Below, piece after piece: positions 43,228 through 52,751 of a DNA stretch of 64,000 bases. The stretch's first letter is position 1. Each line of letters begins with the position of its first letter. Under the pieces are notes generated by a model, which saw nothing but the letters and a program-made list of their open reading frames with translations, did no database searches and was not told where the DNA came from. The DNA is from Larkinella sp049445795 (lineage in GTDB: Bacteria > Bacteroidota > Bacteroidia > Cytophagales > Spirosomataceae), in contig NZ_JBMSDT010000007.1 of NCBI RefSeq assembly GCF_049445795.1, positions 1 to 64,000 of the forward strand. The letters run 5' to 3'. Made by a program: the position numbers and the translations under genes.

Positions 43228-45972
43228 TTATTCTTTGGTAATCACCTCGTCCAGATTGAGCATGGTGTTGGCTGTCACGGTCAGAGCCGCCAGTTGGGGC
43301 GTCGCGTCGGTGCAGGCCAGCAGTTTTTTGGCTTCGTCGGGATGTTGCTGATAATACGTTTCGGTATTCCGGTATAGTTTGGTCAAAACCGCCAGTTTCT
43401 TCGGGGCCAGATCGCGCAGCATCACCAGCCGGAAACCGGACTGAATCTGTTGTTCGGGCGTTTTACCGCGCCCTTTCATCGTTTCGGCCAATCGCTGGGC
43501 GGCTTCGACGTACACCGGGTCGTTGAGCGTCACGAGCGCTTGCAACGGCGTGTTCGTCCGCAGTCGACGCAGTTGACAAAACTCCCGGCTGGGGCTGTCG
43601 AACGTAATCATCGACGGATACGGGGCCGTGCGCTTCCAGTAGGTGTATAACGCCCGGCGGTAGCGGTCTTCGCCTTCGCTCAATTTCCAGCTTTCCCCGC
43701 TGTAGGGCGACTGCCAGATGCCGTCGGGCTGCACCGGCATGACGCTGGGGCCAAACTGCTTGCGGCTCAATAAACCGACCACGGCCAGGGCCTGATCGCG
43801 CACCTGCTCGGCCGCCAGCCGGACACGCGGGCCACGCGCCAGCAACTTGTTGAACGGATCTTTCGCCAACAGTTCGGGCGACGCCTGGGAACGCTGGCGG
43901 TAGGTAGCCGACATGACCATGCGTTTCAGCAGTTTCTTGACGTGCCACCCATCGGTTTCCATGAACTCCACGGCCAGCCAGTCGAGCAGTTCGCGGTGCG
44001 TGGGCGGAATGCCCTGCGTGCCGACATCCTCGACGGTTTCGACAATACCGGTGCCGAAGAGTTGTTCCCAAAACCGGTTGACGGCCACCCGCGCCGTCAG
44101 CGGATGCTCGCGGCTAACCATCCATTTGGCTAATCCCAGGCGGTTTTTGGGTAAGTCTTGTGCCATCGGCGGCAGCGATTTCGGCACATCAGGCTTCACT
44201 TCTTTTCCCTTGACGAGCCAATTACCGCGCTCAAAAACGTGCGTTTTCCGGGCCAAATCGCCGGTGCCTTCGTACATGATGGGCGTCGACTCGGGCCGGG
44301 CGTTCAGGAGTTCGGCCAGCTTCCGATCCATCTCGCCCAGTTCGTGGGCGGGCTGGTCGGGCAAAGCGGCCTGAAACGATACCCATTTGATTTGTACCCA
44401 ATCCTTCGGTGTTTCCGGGCTTTTCAGGCTCAAGTACAAGTTATGCCGTCCCGAAACCGGCGGCAGGGCAAAAATCATGGTCGTGTCGCGACCGCTTGGC
44501 ACCGGCGAAGCGAGCAAAACCGGGCCGTTTAAACTATCCTGGTGTACTGTCAAAACCGCATTTTTGGCCTTCGTGCCCCACTGCATGATCAGGCGGTTTT
44601 TGCCCGTCAGATTCACGTTTTTGATCCGCCCGGAGCCGCCGTCCTGCACCCCGAAAAACTTGGCATCCAGCAGCGAGGCATTGACGTACTCGTCAAAATC
44701 GTGCGAGTTGATTTTGGGTTCGGTGATCCGGACGAAGTGCATCCAGTCCTGCACCTGCTTCGGATGTTTCAGCCGGTTTTTCAGCCAGCCGTACAGTTCC
44801 TGCACCTTGACCGAATCTTCTTTCTTGTAAAACCGCAGAGTCGGCGTTTCGGTGGTCACATCCTCGTCGCGGGAGTTGTTGAAGAACGCCAGATACTTAT
44901 AATATTCCTCATTAACGAATGGATCGTACGGGTGGCTGTGGCACTGCACACACGAAAAGGTGGTTCCCTGCCAGACATCCCAGGTCGTGTTGACGCGGTC
45001 CATGACGGCGGCCACCCGGAACTCCTCGTCCTGCGTGCCGCCCTCGTCGTTGGTCATCGTGTTGCGGTGAAAACCGGTGGCAATCAGTTGATCGTCAGTC
45101 GGGTTCGGCAGCAGGTCACCCGCCAGTTGCTCGATGGTAAACTGATCGAATGGTTTATCCTGGTTGAAGGCCTTGATCAACCAGTCCCGGTAGCGCCAGA
45201 TATTCCGGCCGGGGTCGCGTTCGTAGCCTTTGGTGTCGGCGTAGCGGGCCAGATCGAGCCACATGCCGGTCCAGCGTTCGCCGTAAGCCGGAGACGCCAG
45301 CAGGCGATTCACCACTTTCTCGTAGGCATCGGGCGATTGGTCGGCCACAAAATCAGCCACTTCTTTTTCCGTCGGCGGCAAACCCGTCAAATCCAGCGAC
45401 ACCCGGCGGATCAGCGTGGCGCGGTCGGCTTCGGGCGAGGGTTTCAGGCTTTCAGCCTTGAGCTTATCTAGGATAAAATGGTCGACTTCGTTTTTGGCCC
45501 AGTTCAGCTCATCATTTTCAACGATACCCAGCCGCGACCAGAACGTGCCGATCTGGGGCACCTCCGGTTTTTCGACGGGCTGGTAGGCCCAGTGATCTCC
45601 CCATTCGGCACCCTGGTCGATCCATTTCCGCAGCAGTTCGATTTCTTCCGGTTTCAGCGGGGGCGCATCCAGCGGCATCCGTTCGTCGGGGTCGGTGAGC
45701 GTCAGTCGCCGGATGAATTCACTGGCGTCGGCATCGCCCGGAACAATGGCATGTTTGCCGGATTTGGCCGGAGCCAGGGCTTCGTGTTTGAACAGCAGGC
45801 TAAAATTGGAGGCTTTCTTGACCCCGCCGTGGCAGGCAATGCAATTTTTATTGAGCAGCGGTTTGATTTGGGTATTAAAATCCACCTTGTCCTCAAAAAC
45901 ACCAAGGAACGAGGTTAGCGTGAGGGCTACCACCACGACCAGCCCGCCAACGACGATGAGTTGAGGCTTCAT
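43228..45972 (-). CDS. DUF1549/DUF1553 (PSD1) protein with N-terminal c-type cytochrome
   Basis: 914 residues. After a membrane anchor, a cytochrome-c-like domain has CIACH at 44-48. DUF1549 follows (ATLIRRVSLDLTGLPPTEKEVADFVAD, MWLDLARYADTKGYERDPGR), then a middle beta-rich insert. The DUF1553 end includes VAVNRFWEQLFGTGIVETVEDVGTQG and FDSPSREFCQLRRLRTNTPLQALVTLNDPVYVEAAQRLAE. It forms an operon with the DUF1501 gene, as is usual in Planctomycetes, Verrucomicrobia and Bacteroidota. Confidence 0.92.
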   Translation of the reverse strand: MKPQLIVVGGLVVVVALTLTSFLGVFEDKVDFNTQIKPLLNKNCIACHGGVKKASNFSLLFKHEALAPAKSGKHAIVPGDADASEFIRRLTLTDPDERMPLDAPPLKPEEIELLRKWIDQGAEWGDHWAYQPVEKPEVPQIGTFWSRLGIVENDELNWAKNEVDHFILDKLKAESLKPSPEADRATLIRRVSLDLTGLPPTEKEVADFVADQSPDAYEKVVNRLLASPAYGERWTGMWLDLARYADTKGYERDPGRNIWRYRDWLIKAFNQDKPFDQFTIEQLAGDLLPNPTDDQLIATGFHRNTMTNDEGGTQDEEFRVAAVMDRVNTTWDVWQGTTFSCVQCHSHPYDPFVNEEYYKYLAFFNNSRDEDVTTETPTLRFYKKEDSVKVQELYGWLKNRLKHPKQVQDWMHFVRITEPKINSHDFDEYVNASLLDAKFFGVQDGGSGRIKNVNLTGKNRLIMQWGTKAKNAVLTVHQDSLNGPVLLASPVPSGRDTTMIFALPPVSGRHNLYLSLKSPETPKDWVQIKWVSFQAALPDQPAHELGEMDRKLAELLNARPESTPIMYEGTGDLARKTHVFERGNWLVKGKEVKPDVPKSLPPMAQDLPKNRLGLAKWMVSREHPLTARVAVNRFWEQLFGTGIVETVEDVGTQGIPPTHRELLDWLAVEFMETDGWHVKKLLKRMVMSATYRQRSQASPELLAKDPFNKLLARGPRVRLAAEQVRDQALAVVGLLSRKQFGPSVMPVQPDGIWQSPYSGESWKLSEGEDRYRRALYTYWKRTAPYPSMITFDSPSREFCQLRRLRTNTPLQALVTLNDPVYVEAAQRLAETMKGRGKTPEQQIQSGFRLVMLRDLAPKKLAVLTKLYRNTETYYQQHPDEAKKLLACTDATPQLAALTVTANTMLNLDEVITKE

Positions 45973-46146
45973 AATTCCAGATTCAGATTTCAGGTACTAC
46001 TCTCATTTACAAAGAGAAAAGAAATGGCCCTATATACTTACACAGCTTACAAAATTTATAAACTTTTGCCACTTTTCCTCATGAAATAAGTGAGAATGAC
46101 TGACCGGAACCTTCGCAGATTGCTGGAAGATCAGGGCAAACCGACC

Positions 46147-48531
46147 CTATTCGCTCCGTAAACTGTTCACCGGATTTGCCAGGGCGGCTTTTATGCCCTG
46201 CAACCCAACCGTCAGCAAGGCTACGATAAGGGCCAGCAAACCCGCCACCGCAAAGACCCACCAGGCCGGATCAAGCCGGTATTCGAAGCTCTGAAGCCAT
46301 TCATTCATGGCGTACCAGGCGACAGGCGTTGCCACAGCAATGGCCATGCCGACCAGCTTCAGAAAGTCTTTTGATAACAGCGCAACAATACTGCTCACCG
46401 ATGCGCCCAGCACTTTCCGAACCCCAATTTCCTTCGTCCGTTGTTCAGCCGCAAAAGCCGCCAGCCCGAACAGGCCCAGACAGGCAATCAAAACCGCTAA
46501 TACCGTGAAGGTCAGCAGAATCTCGCCCTGCTTCTGCTCCGCTTTGTATTGTTGTGAAAAATTTTCGTCCAGAAAATGAAACTCGGGTGAGTTGGCCGGG
46601 TCGAAGGTTTTGTAAACCGCCCGGATGTGGGCCAGGGCTTCCGTCACGTTACCGGGTTGAATCCGGACATACACATTGTCTTTTTCAAACGGGGCAGGCA
46701 TTTGCAAGACCAGCGGTTCAATTTTATGCTGAAGCGAATAGGTATGAAAATCCCTGACAACCCCCACTACGCGGGCTTCGGCCGTGTTTTTCTCATTGTC
46801 AATGTAATACTTCAGTCGCTTGCCGACCGGTTTTTTCCAGCCGAGTTGTTTCACCAGCGTTTCATTAACCAACACCGCCCCCATCCAATCACTTTTGAAC
46901 GATTCCGAGAAATTGCGACCGTCCAGCAGCTTGATTTCCAGCGTCTTGAGGTAATCCGAATCGACCGAAAACTTCTGAACGACCTGCGAACTGGGCGAAA
47001 TCAGGCCGTTTTGCTCGAAGAACATCCCACTGCCGCCAATGTTGTTGTTGCCGATCGGGTTACTGGCCGCCGACGCGCTCTCGATCAACGGGCTTTGCAC
47101 CAGGGCTTCTTTGAGGGCCTCCACCCGTTTCCGAACGTCTTCGTTGTCAATGTGAAACGTTAGCACCTGCTCTTTGTTGAATCCCAGATCCTTCTGCATC
47201 ACAAACCGCATCTGGCGATACACCAGACCCGAGCAGGCAATCAGGGCAATGGCCGCCACAAACTGGAAAACGACCAGCGACTGCCGGAACAGGGTACTTC
47301 CCAGACGGTCGCCAACCAGCCCGCGCAGCGCCGTTACGGGCCGAAAACCCGACAGCATCAGGGCCGGGTACAGGCCGCTGAGCGCACCAAGGACCAGCGA
47401 GAGCAAAGCCGCCCCCAACAGCGTCGCCAGGGAGTGATCAATGGATAATGACTTATCGGCCAATTGGTTAAAAAACGGCAACGCGGTTATGACCAGCACC
47501 ATACTGACCAAACCGGCCAGAAAGGTCATGAGCATCGATTCGGTCAGGAATTGCCCGATCAGTTGCCAGCGGTACGATCCAATGGCCTGCCGAACGCCGA
47601 CCTCGCGGGTGCGTTTCAGGGAACGGGCGGTGTAAAGATTCACGTAGTTGATACAGGCAATCAGCAGGATCAGCGCAGCCACGCCCGCGAAAATGGAAAC
47701 CGTACGAGAATTACCGTTCGGACTGATTTCGTAGTCCAGGTGCGAGTGCAGGTGAATGGCCGTCAGCGGCTGAAGTTCGATGCGGTAATCGACGTTGCCC
47801 ATTTCCGGTTTGATGTATTTCTCGAAAAAACCGGGCAGTTTCGCTTCCAGCGTTTTAGGATCGCTGCCTTTCGCCAGCAGCAGGTAGGTATACAATTCAA
47901 AATTCTGCCAGCCGCTGGTGTAATTGGTCGGCATGGAGCGCAAGGCGCTAAATCGCAGGTGCGAATTGGTCGGGATATCTTCAATAACGCCCGTAACGGT
48001 ATTGGGAAAATGGTTGCTGAACTCGACGGTTTTGCCGACGGCTTTGCGGGCATCCCCGAACAGGGTTTCGGCCAGGCTCCGGGTTAACACAATCGTTTGT
48101 GGCTTTTGCAGGGCCGTAGCCGGATCGCCGTACAGAAACGGCAGGGTAAACACGTCGAACACCGCCGGGTCGGCGAAAAAAATGTCATTGGCCTCGATCT
48201 TTTTGTCATTGAACGTCAGCGTTCCTCCACCTTCCGGATGAAGCCGAACGGTTTTTTCCACCTCCGGATACTCCTTTTGCAATGTGGGTCCGTAGGGCGC
48301 CGAGGTGGGTGCCAGCTTCAGGTTGCCGCCCGACCACTGGGCGTAGTGAACCACCCGGACAACGCGGTCGGCCTGGGCATGAAACCGGTCGTAACTCCAC
48401 TCATCGATCACGTACAAAGCCATCAGCCAGACAGCCGCCATGCCAATGCCCAGCCCAACCACGTTCAGCCCGCTGAACAGTTTGTTTTTCCAGAATGTCC
48501 GAAGCGTGATTTTCAGGTAATTGTGTAGCAT
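46147..48531 (-). CDS. FtsX/MacB-type ABC transporter permease
   Basis: About 794 residues from the ATG at 48531 (MLHNYLKITLRTFWKNKLFSGLNVVGLGIGMA); the upstream in-frame extension looks non-coding. Two copies of the MacB periplasmic core plus FtsX membrane module: helix near 20-45, three helices around 285-430, then a second soluble part and three helices ending QGIKAALANPVNSLRSE, the usual ending of this Bacteroidota family. No ATPase gene is adjacent. Stands alone on the reverse strand. Confidence 0.9.
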   Translation of the reverse strand: MLHNYLKITLRTFWKNKLFSGLNVVGLGIGMAAVWLMALYVIDEWSYDRFHAQADRVVRVVHYAQWSGGNLKLAPTSAPYGPTLQKEYPEVEKTVRLHPEGGGTLTFNDKKIEANDIFFADPAVFDVFTLPFLYGDPATALQKPQTIVLTRSLAETLFGDARKAVGKTVEFSNHFPNTVTGVIEDIPTNSHLRFSALRSMPTNYTSGWQNFELYTYLLLAKGSDPKTLEAKLPGFFEKYIKPEMGNVDYRIELQPLTAIHLHSHLDYEISPNGNSRTVSIFAGVAALILLIACINYVNLYTARSLKRTREVGVRQAIGSYRWQLIGQFLTESMLMTFLAGLVSMVLVITALPFFNQLADKSLSIDHSLATLLGAALLSLVLGALSGLYPALMLSGFRPVTALRGLVGDRLGSTLFRQSLVVFQFVAAIALIACSGLVYRQMRFVMQKDLGFNKEQVLTFHIDNEDVRKRVEALKEALVQSPLIESASAASNPIGNNNIGGSGMFFEQNGLISPSSQVVQKFSVDSDYLKTLEIKLLDGRNFSESFKSDWMGAVLVNETLVKQLGWKKPVGKRLKYYIDNEKNTAEARVVGVVRDFHTYSLQHKIEPLVLQMPAPFEKDNVYVRIQPGNVTEALAHIRAVYKTFDPANSPEFHFLDENFSQQYKAEQKQGEILLTFTVLAVLIACLGLFGLAAFAAEQRTKEIGVRKVLGASVSSIVALLSKDFLKLVGMAIAVATPVAWYAMNEWLQSFEYRLDPAWWVFAVAGLLALIVALLTVGLQGIKAALANPVNSLRSE

Positions 48532-48697
48532 GTCCGTAAACCGTTGAAGTGATGAAACCGCAGTCCTGCGTTCCGGCCAATCAATTCCCAAACACCGTAC
48601 CAAAATGCCAACTCATTGATTAGCAACAATTTTACTAGCAGTCATTTCGAACCTGTCCGTAAATGGACGGTTTCGCTGACCGGTACTGGACATCCGC

Positions 48698-49720
48698 TCA
48701 CCGCACGGCCGGTTCGAGCATTCGCAGGGTTCCGGCATCGGCGTCTATCTCAGCTTCGATGCCCACGGGAACCGTAAACTTGTGCGTGATGTGCCCGATC
48801 ATGGCACCTGAATACGCCGGTTTTTTGAGCGGAACGATATGGTCGCGGAAGACATCTTCCAGCGTCAGCGAACCGTAGCCTTTGCCGGGCTCGCAGTCGG
48901 TACATTTCCCGAACACAAACCCGCTGATCTGGTCGAGGACGCCCGCCAGTTTGAGTTGCGTAATCATGCGGTCCATCCGGTACACATCTTCGTTGATATC
49001 CTCCAGAAACAGAATGCTGCCGGTCCAGTCGGGCAGGTATTTCGAGCCCATCAGGTGGCTCAACACCGTCAGGTTGCCGCCCAGGAGCCGCCCGCGTGCC
49101 TTGCCGGGGTGCAACGTCATCACCCGGTCTTTGGTCTGGGTAAGCAAATCGCCCTTGTCGCGCGGATTCTCCATTAAAACCGCCTGTCCATCCAGCAGCG
49201 TTTGCCGGAAATAATTGACCGTGAACGGGTTGAAGGTCGCCGAACCGACGGGGCCGTGCATCGTCACGAGGCCGGTTTGAGCGTGAATGCCGAGCAACAG
49301 GGCCGTGATGTCGCTGTAACCCACCAGGATTTTCGGATTCCGCCGAATCAGGTTGTAATCCAGCAGGGGCAAAAGTCGCGCACAGCCCCAGCCGCCGTGC
49401 ATGGCCATGATGGCGTTCACACCGGGGTCGGCAAACATCGCGTTGAGGTCGGCGGCCCGGTCGGCATCGGTCCCGGCCAGGTAGCCGTAGCGGTCGAAAA
49501 CGTGTTTGGCCACGACGGTTTTGAAGCCCAGCGCCTGCAACGATTCGATCCCGATCTGCACGGTTTCGTGCGTGAAGGCCGGAGCCGCCGGGCCGACCAG
49601 GGCGACGGTATCGCCCGCTTTCAGTCGGGGCGGTTTGAGGGTAGGAACGGGAGCCTGAAAAACCGAGGTGGCTGCGGCAGCCGTGAACGCTTGGAGGAAG
49701 TTTCGGCGGGAAAGCGACAT
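48698..49720 (-). CDS. LD-carboxypeptidase (peptidase S66)
   Basis: About 340 residues from the ATG at 49720, opening with a Tat-like signal (SRRNFLQAFTAAAATSVFQAP). The catalytic Ser is expected in ILVGYSDITALL, following AMHGGWGCARLLPLLDYNLIRRNPK. The Glu/His of the triad are in the C-terminal half, with the His in GHITHKFTVPVGIEAEID. It cleaves the terminal D-Ala of murein tetrapeptides in peptidoglycan recycling; the export signal here suggests periplasmic action. Confidence 0.9.
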   Translation of the reverse strand: MSLSRRNFLQAFTAAAATSVFQAPVPTLKPPRLKAGDTVALVGPAAPAFTHETVQIGIESLQALGFKTVVAKHVFDRYGYLAGTDADRAADLNAMFADPGVNAIMAMHGGWGCARLLPLLDYNLIRRNPKILVGYSDITALLLGIHAQTGLVTMHGPVGSATFNPFTVNYFRQTLLDGQAVLMENPRDKGDLLTQTKDRVMTLHPGKARGRLLGGNLTVLSHLMGSKYLPDWTGSILFLEDINEDVYRMDRMITQLKLAGVLDQISGFVFGKCTDCEPGKGYGSLTLEDVFRDHIVPLKKPAYSGAMIGHITHKFTVPVGIEAEIDADAGTLRMLEPAVR

Positions 49721-49905
49721 TTTTGATCGATCAATAGTACAGGTGACGATGAAAACCGTACCAAGATAAGCCGGAATCCGGCGCAATTCCGTACCTTTTA
49801 GAAAGGAATTATAGTTTTTAAAAAATTTTAAAATACTTTTATTGGTGTTCCCAAGAAGTATACCGAATTTTGCCGCTCCGCTCGAACCACAATCTACTAT
49901 CCGTT

Positions 49906-51864
49906 ATGATTTCTGAACCTTCCGTTATCGAGAACGCGTCAGGTCGTCAACCCGGTGAGCCCGTTCAGTCGGCCATCACCTACGAAAAAATCCCCACGCA
50001 CATTTACGCCGATGCGAAAGACGCGTCCCGCGCCGTAGCCCGCGAAATCGCTGAACTCATCCGCGAAAAGCAGGAAAAAGGAGAATTGTGCGTACTGGGT
50101 CTGGCCACGGGTTCGTCGCCCAAGACGGTGTATGCCGAACTGATCCGTCAGCACCGCGAAGAAGGACTGAGTTTCCGGAACGTCGTATCGTTCAACCTCG
50201 ACGAATATTACCCGATGGAACCTGACTCGCTGCAAAGCTACTGGCGGTTTATGAAGGAGCAGTTGTTCGACCACGTCGATATTCCGGAGGGCAACTACTT
50301 TATTCCGGACGGAACGATTCCGGTCAATAAGGTAGCCGAATTCAGCCGGGCGTACGAGGAAAAGATTCAATCGTACGGCGGTCTGGATTTTCAACTGCTC
50401 GGGATCGGGGGGAACGGTCACATCGGCTTCAACGAACCGGGTTCGCTGATCAACTCGCACACCCGCCTGATGATGCTCGACCACTCGACGCGTGCGGCCG
50501 CGGCCGGGGACTTCGGCAGCCTGGCGAAAACGCCCAAAAAGGCCATTACGATGGGGGTTGCGCCGATTTTGAGCGCGAAACGAATTGTGCTGCTGGCCTG
50601 GGGGGAACGCAAAGCACCGGTGATCCGGGCCGCACTCGAAGGCACTGTCACCGAACAGGTTCCGGCTTCGTACCTGCAAACGCACCCGAATACGCTGTTC
50701 GTCATCGACCAGGCGGCTGCCTCCGACTTGACCCGGATGCAAACGCCCTGGCTCGTCGATACCGTCGAGTGGGATAACCGCATGATCAAGAAGGCCGTGA
50801 CGTATTTGTCGCGCTCGCTGGGCAAACCGGTTTTGAAGCTGACCAACAAAGATTACAACGACAACGGGATGAGCGATCTGCTCGCCCAGGTGGGTCAGGC
50901 GTACGATCTGAACATCGACGTTTTCAACCAACTTCAGCATACGATTACGGGCTGGCCGGGCGGCAAACCCAACGCCGACGACACAAACCGGCCCGAACGC
51001 GCCCTGCCCGCCAGCAAACGTTGCCTGATTTTCAGCCCCCACCCCGACGACGATATCATCTCAATGGGTGGCACGTTCCAGCGCCTGCACGACCAGGGCC
51101 ACGAGGTGCACGTAGGTTATCAGACCTCCGGCAACATTGCCGTGGCCGACGACGAAGCGCTGCGGTTTGCGGATTATGTGGTCGATTTCAATGAGAAGTT
51201 TGGCATCGATAGTCCCGAAGCGACCCGGATTTTCAAAGACGCGGCTGCTTTCCTGCGCGAGAAGAAAGACAGCGAAATGGATACCGACGAAGTGCGGTAC
51301 GTCAAAGGGCTGATCCGGAAGGGTGAAGCCAAAGCGACCTGCCGGTTTGTCGGGATTCCGGTCGAGAACGCCCACTTCCTGAACATGCCGTTTTACGAAA
51401 CCGGCAAGGTGGAGAAAAAACCGCTGGGCGAAGACGACATTCAGGTGGTGATGGACGTGATCCGGCAGGTCAAACCGCACCAGATTTATGCCGCTGGTGA
51501 CCTGGCCGATCCACACGGAACGCACAAAGTCTGCCTGGATGCCATCATGGAAGCCGTTCGCCGGTTGAAAAACGAGGAGTTTATGAAGGATTGCTGGGTG
51601 TGGCTCTACCGGGGCGCCTGGGCCGAGTGGGACATTCACGAAATCGAGATGGCGGTGCCGATGTCGCCCGACCAGTTGATGCGGAAACGGCTCGGGATCT
51701 TCAAGCACCAGTCGCAGAAAGACGGCGTGGTGTACCAGGGCACCGACTCGCGGGAATTCTGGCAACGGGCCGAAGAGCGCAACCGGGCGACCGCGGGCCT
51801 GTATAACCAGCTCGGTCTGGCCGAATACGAAGCCATGGAAGCCTTCGTCCGCTGGCATTTCTAG
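49906..51864 (+). CDS. nagB: Glucosamine-6-phosphate deaminase fused to a PIG-L/LmbE-type deacetylase
   Basis: 652 residues from the ATG at 49906; the alternative at 49870 is a TTG. Residues about 25-290 are NagB: GLATGSSPKTVYAELI (phosphate loop), SFNLDEYYPM (catalytic Asp), LLGIGGNGHIGFNEPGS (His). Residues about 373-640 are a PIG-L deacetylase: FSPHPDDDIISMGGTF (zinc-binding HPDD) and DLADPHGTHKVC (second metal site). This two-domain form is seen in other Bacteroidota. A deacetylase-deaminase fusion could process N-acetylated amino sugars in one polypeptide; the acceptor of the second domain is unknown. Confidence 0.92.
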   Translation: MISEPSVIENASGRQPGEPVQSAITYEKIPTHIYADAKDASRAVAREIAELIREKQEKGELCVLGLATGSSPKTVYAELIRQHREEGLSFRNVVSFNLDEYYPMEPDSLQSYWRFMKEQLFDHVDIPEGNYFIPDGTIPVNKVAEFSRAYEEKIQSYGGLDFQLLGIGGNGHIGFNEPGSLINSHTRLMMLDHSTRAAAAGDFGSLAKTPKKAITMGVAPILSAKRIVLLAWGERKAPVIRAALEGTVTEQVPASYLQTHPNTLFVIDQAAASDLTRMQTPWLVDTVEWDNRMIKKAVTYLSRSLGKPVLKLTNKDYNDNGMSDLLAQVGQAYDLNIDVFNQLQHTITGWPGGKPNADDTNRPERALPASKRCLIFSPHPDDDIISMGGTFQRLHDQGHEVHVGYQTSGNIAVADDEALRFADYVVDFNEKFGIDSPEATRIFKDAAAFLREKKDSEMDTDEVRYVKGLIRKGEAKATCRFVGIPVENAHFLNMPFYETGKVEKKPLGEDDIQVVMDVIRQVKPHQIYAAGDLADPHGTHKVCLDAIMEAVRRLKNEEFMKDCWVWLYRGAWAEWDIHEIEMAVPMSPDQLMRKRLGIFKHQSQKDGVVYQGTDSREFWQRAEERNRATAGLYNQLGLAEYEAMEAFVRWHF

Positions 51865-51904
51865 TACCCACGGACCGCCGGGCGGCCCCGTTTAGTCCGT
51901 GTGA
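51864..51904. repeat. REP palindrome interrupted by a GC-rich insert
   Basis: The REP edge and stem (GTACCCACGGAC ... TTTAGTCCGTGTGA) are split by CGCCGGGCGGCCCCG. Uninterrupted copies have ACGGAC joined directly to TTTAGTCCGT. The shared 18-mer is 51874-51891. The element abuts the stop codon of the NagB fusion gene. Confidence 0.75.
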
Positions 51905-51972
51905 ATTTTCAGTATCCAGGAGATAAATAGCCGTGTGACTTCATGCTATGATCGCCGTCTTATAGCATGGAG

Positions 51973-51996
51973 ACACGGACTAAAGTCCGTGGGTAC
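51973..51996. repeat. REP element upstream of the RAYT gene
   Basis: Core CACGGACTAAAGTCCGTG with the GGGTAC edge, ending three bases before the RAYT start codon. Confidence 0.85.
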
Positions 51997-51998
51997 GG

Positions 51999-52652
51999 AT
52001 GAAAATAGAATACCGCCGTAACTTGCCCCATCTGCAATATGTTGGGGCAACGTTTTTTATAACCTTTTGTCTGAAAGGCTCCCTGCCAGCCGAGGTCGTC
52101 CGGCGACTCGTGGACGAACGGCAGGCGGCTCTCCGTCAGATTCAACAAAAACCGCCCACATCAGACGAAATTGTCAACGTCCACAAACGGTATTTTGCCA
52201 AAATTGACCGCATCCTCGACCAGGGTACATCCGGGAATCGATGGCTTCAAAACCGCTCGATTGCCGAACTCCTCGCCGACAAAATCAAGTCGTACGACGG
52301 CGAATCGTATGATCTGATCGCATTTTGCATTATGCCCAATCACGTGCATCTGGTGGTCGATTCGTCGGTGCAACTGGAAAAGGTAAGTGGTCTTTCGCAA
52401 CCTGACGACCAGCATTATCGCCAGTTGTTTACGGTTTTGCAACAAATCAAAGGTAGTACGGCGTATGGTGCCAACCGGATGTTAAACCGTACGGGAGCGT
52501 TCTGGCAACCGGAAAGCTATGATCATGTCGTGCGGAATGTGCAGGAGTTAAAAAATATCGTTAATTATACACTCCAGAATCCCGTCCAGGCCGGTTTGGT
52601 AACCGACTGGCGTGACTGGCCGTTCAGTTTCCTGAACGAACGTATTTATTAA
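51999..52652 (+). CDS. REP-associated tyrosine transposase (RAYT, Y1/IS200-like)
   Basis: 217 residues. A single-domain Y1 transposase: YVGATFFITFCLKGSLP near the start, the HUH motif in AFCIMPNHVHLVVD, and the catalytic Tyr in NIVNYTLQNPVQAGLVTDW. RAYTs cut and join single-stranded DNA at REP palindromes and are domesticated relatives of IS200/IS605 TnpA. REPs with the same core flank it immediately on both sides and are scattered elsewhere in the window. Confidence 0.92.
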   Translation: MKIEYRRNLPHLQYVGATFFITFCLKGSLPAEVVRRLVDERQAALRQIQQKPPTSDEIVNVHKRYFAKIDRILDQGTSGNRWLQNRSIAELLADKIKSYDGESYDLIAFCIMPNHVHLVVDSSVQLEKVSGLSQPDDQHYRQLFTVLQQIKGSTAYGANRMLNRTGAFWQPESYDHVVRNVQELKNIVNYTLQNPVQAGLVTDWRDWPFSFLNERIY

Positions 52653-52653
52653 C

Positions 52654-52732
52654 GTACCCACGGACTTTAGTCCGTGAGTTGCTAGTTTCTCCATGAGATA
52701 ACTAACACTCACGGACTAAAGTCCGAGGGTAC
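52654..52732. repeat. Inverted REP pair downstream of the RAYT gene
   Basis: REP 52654-52677 and an opposite copy 52708-52732, both with core CACGGACT(T/A)(T/A)AGTCCG, separated by 30 bases. The second has one change in the stem (GTCCGAGGGTAC). Confidence 0.85.
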
Positions 52733-52751
52733 GTTAGCCAACTGATTTTTT

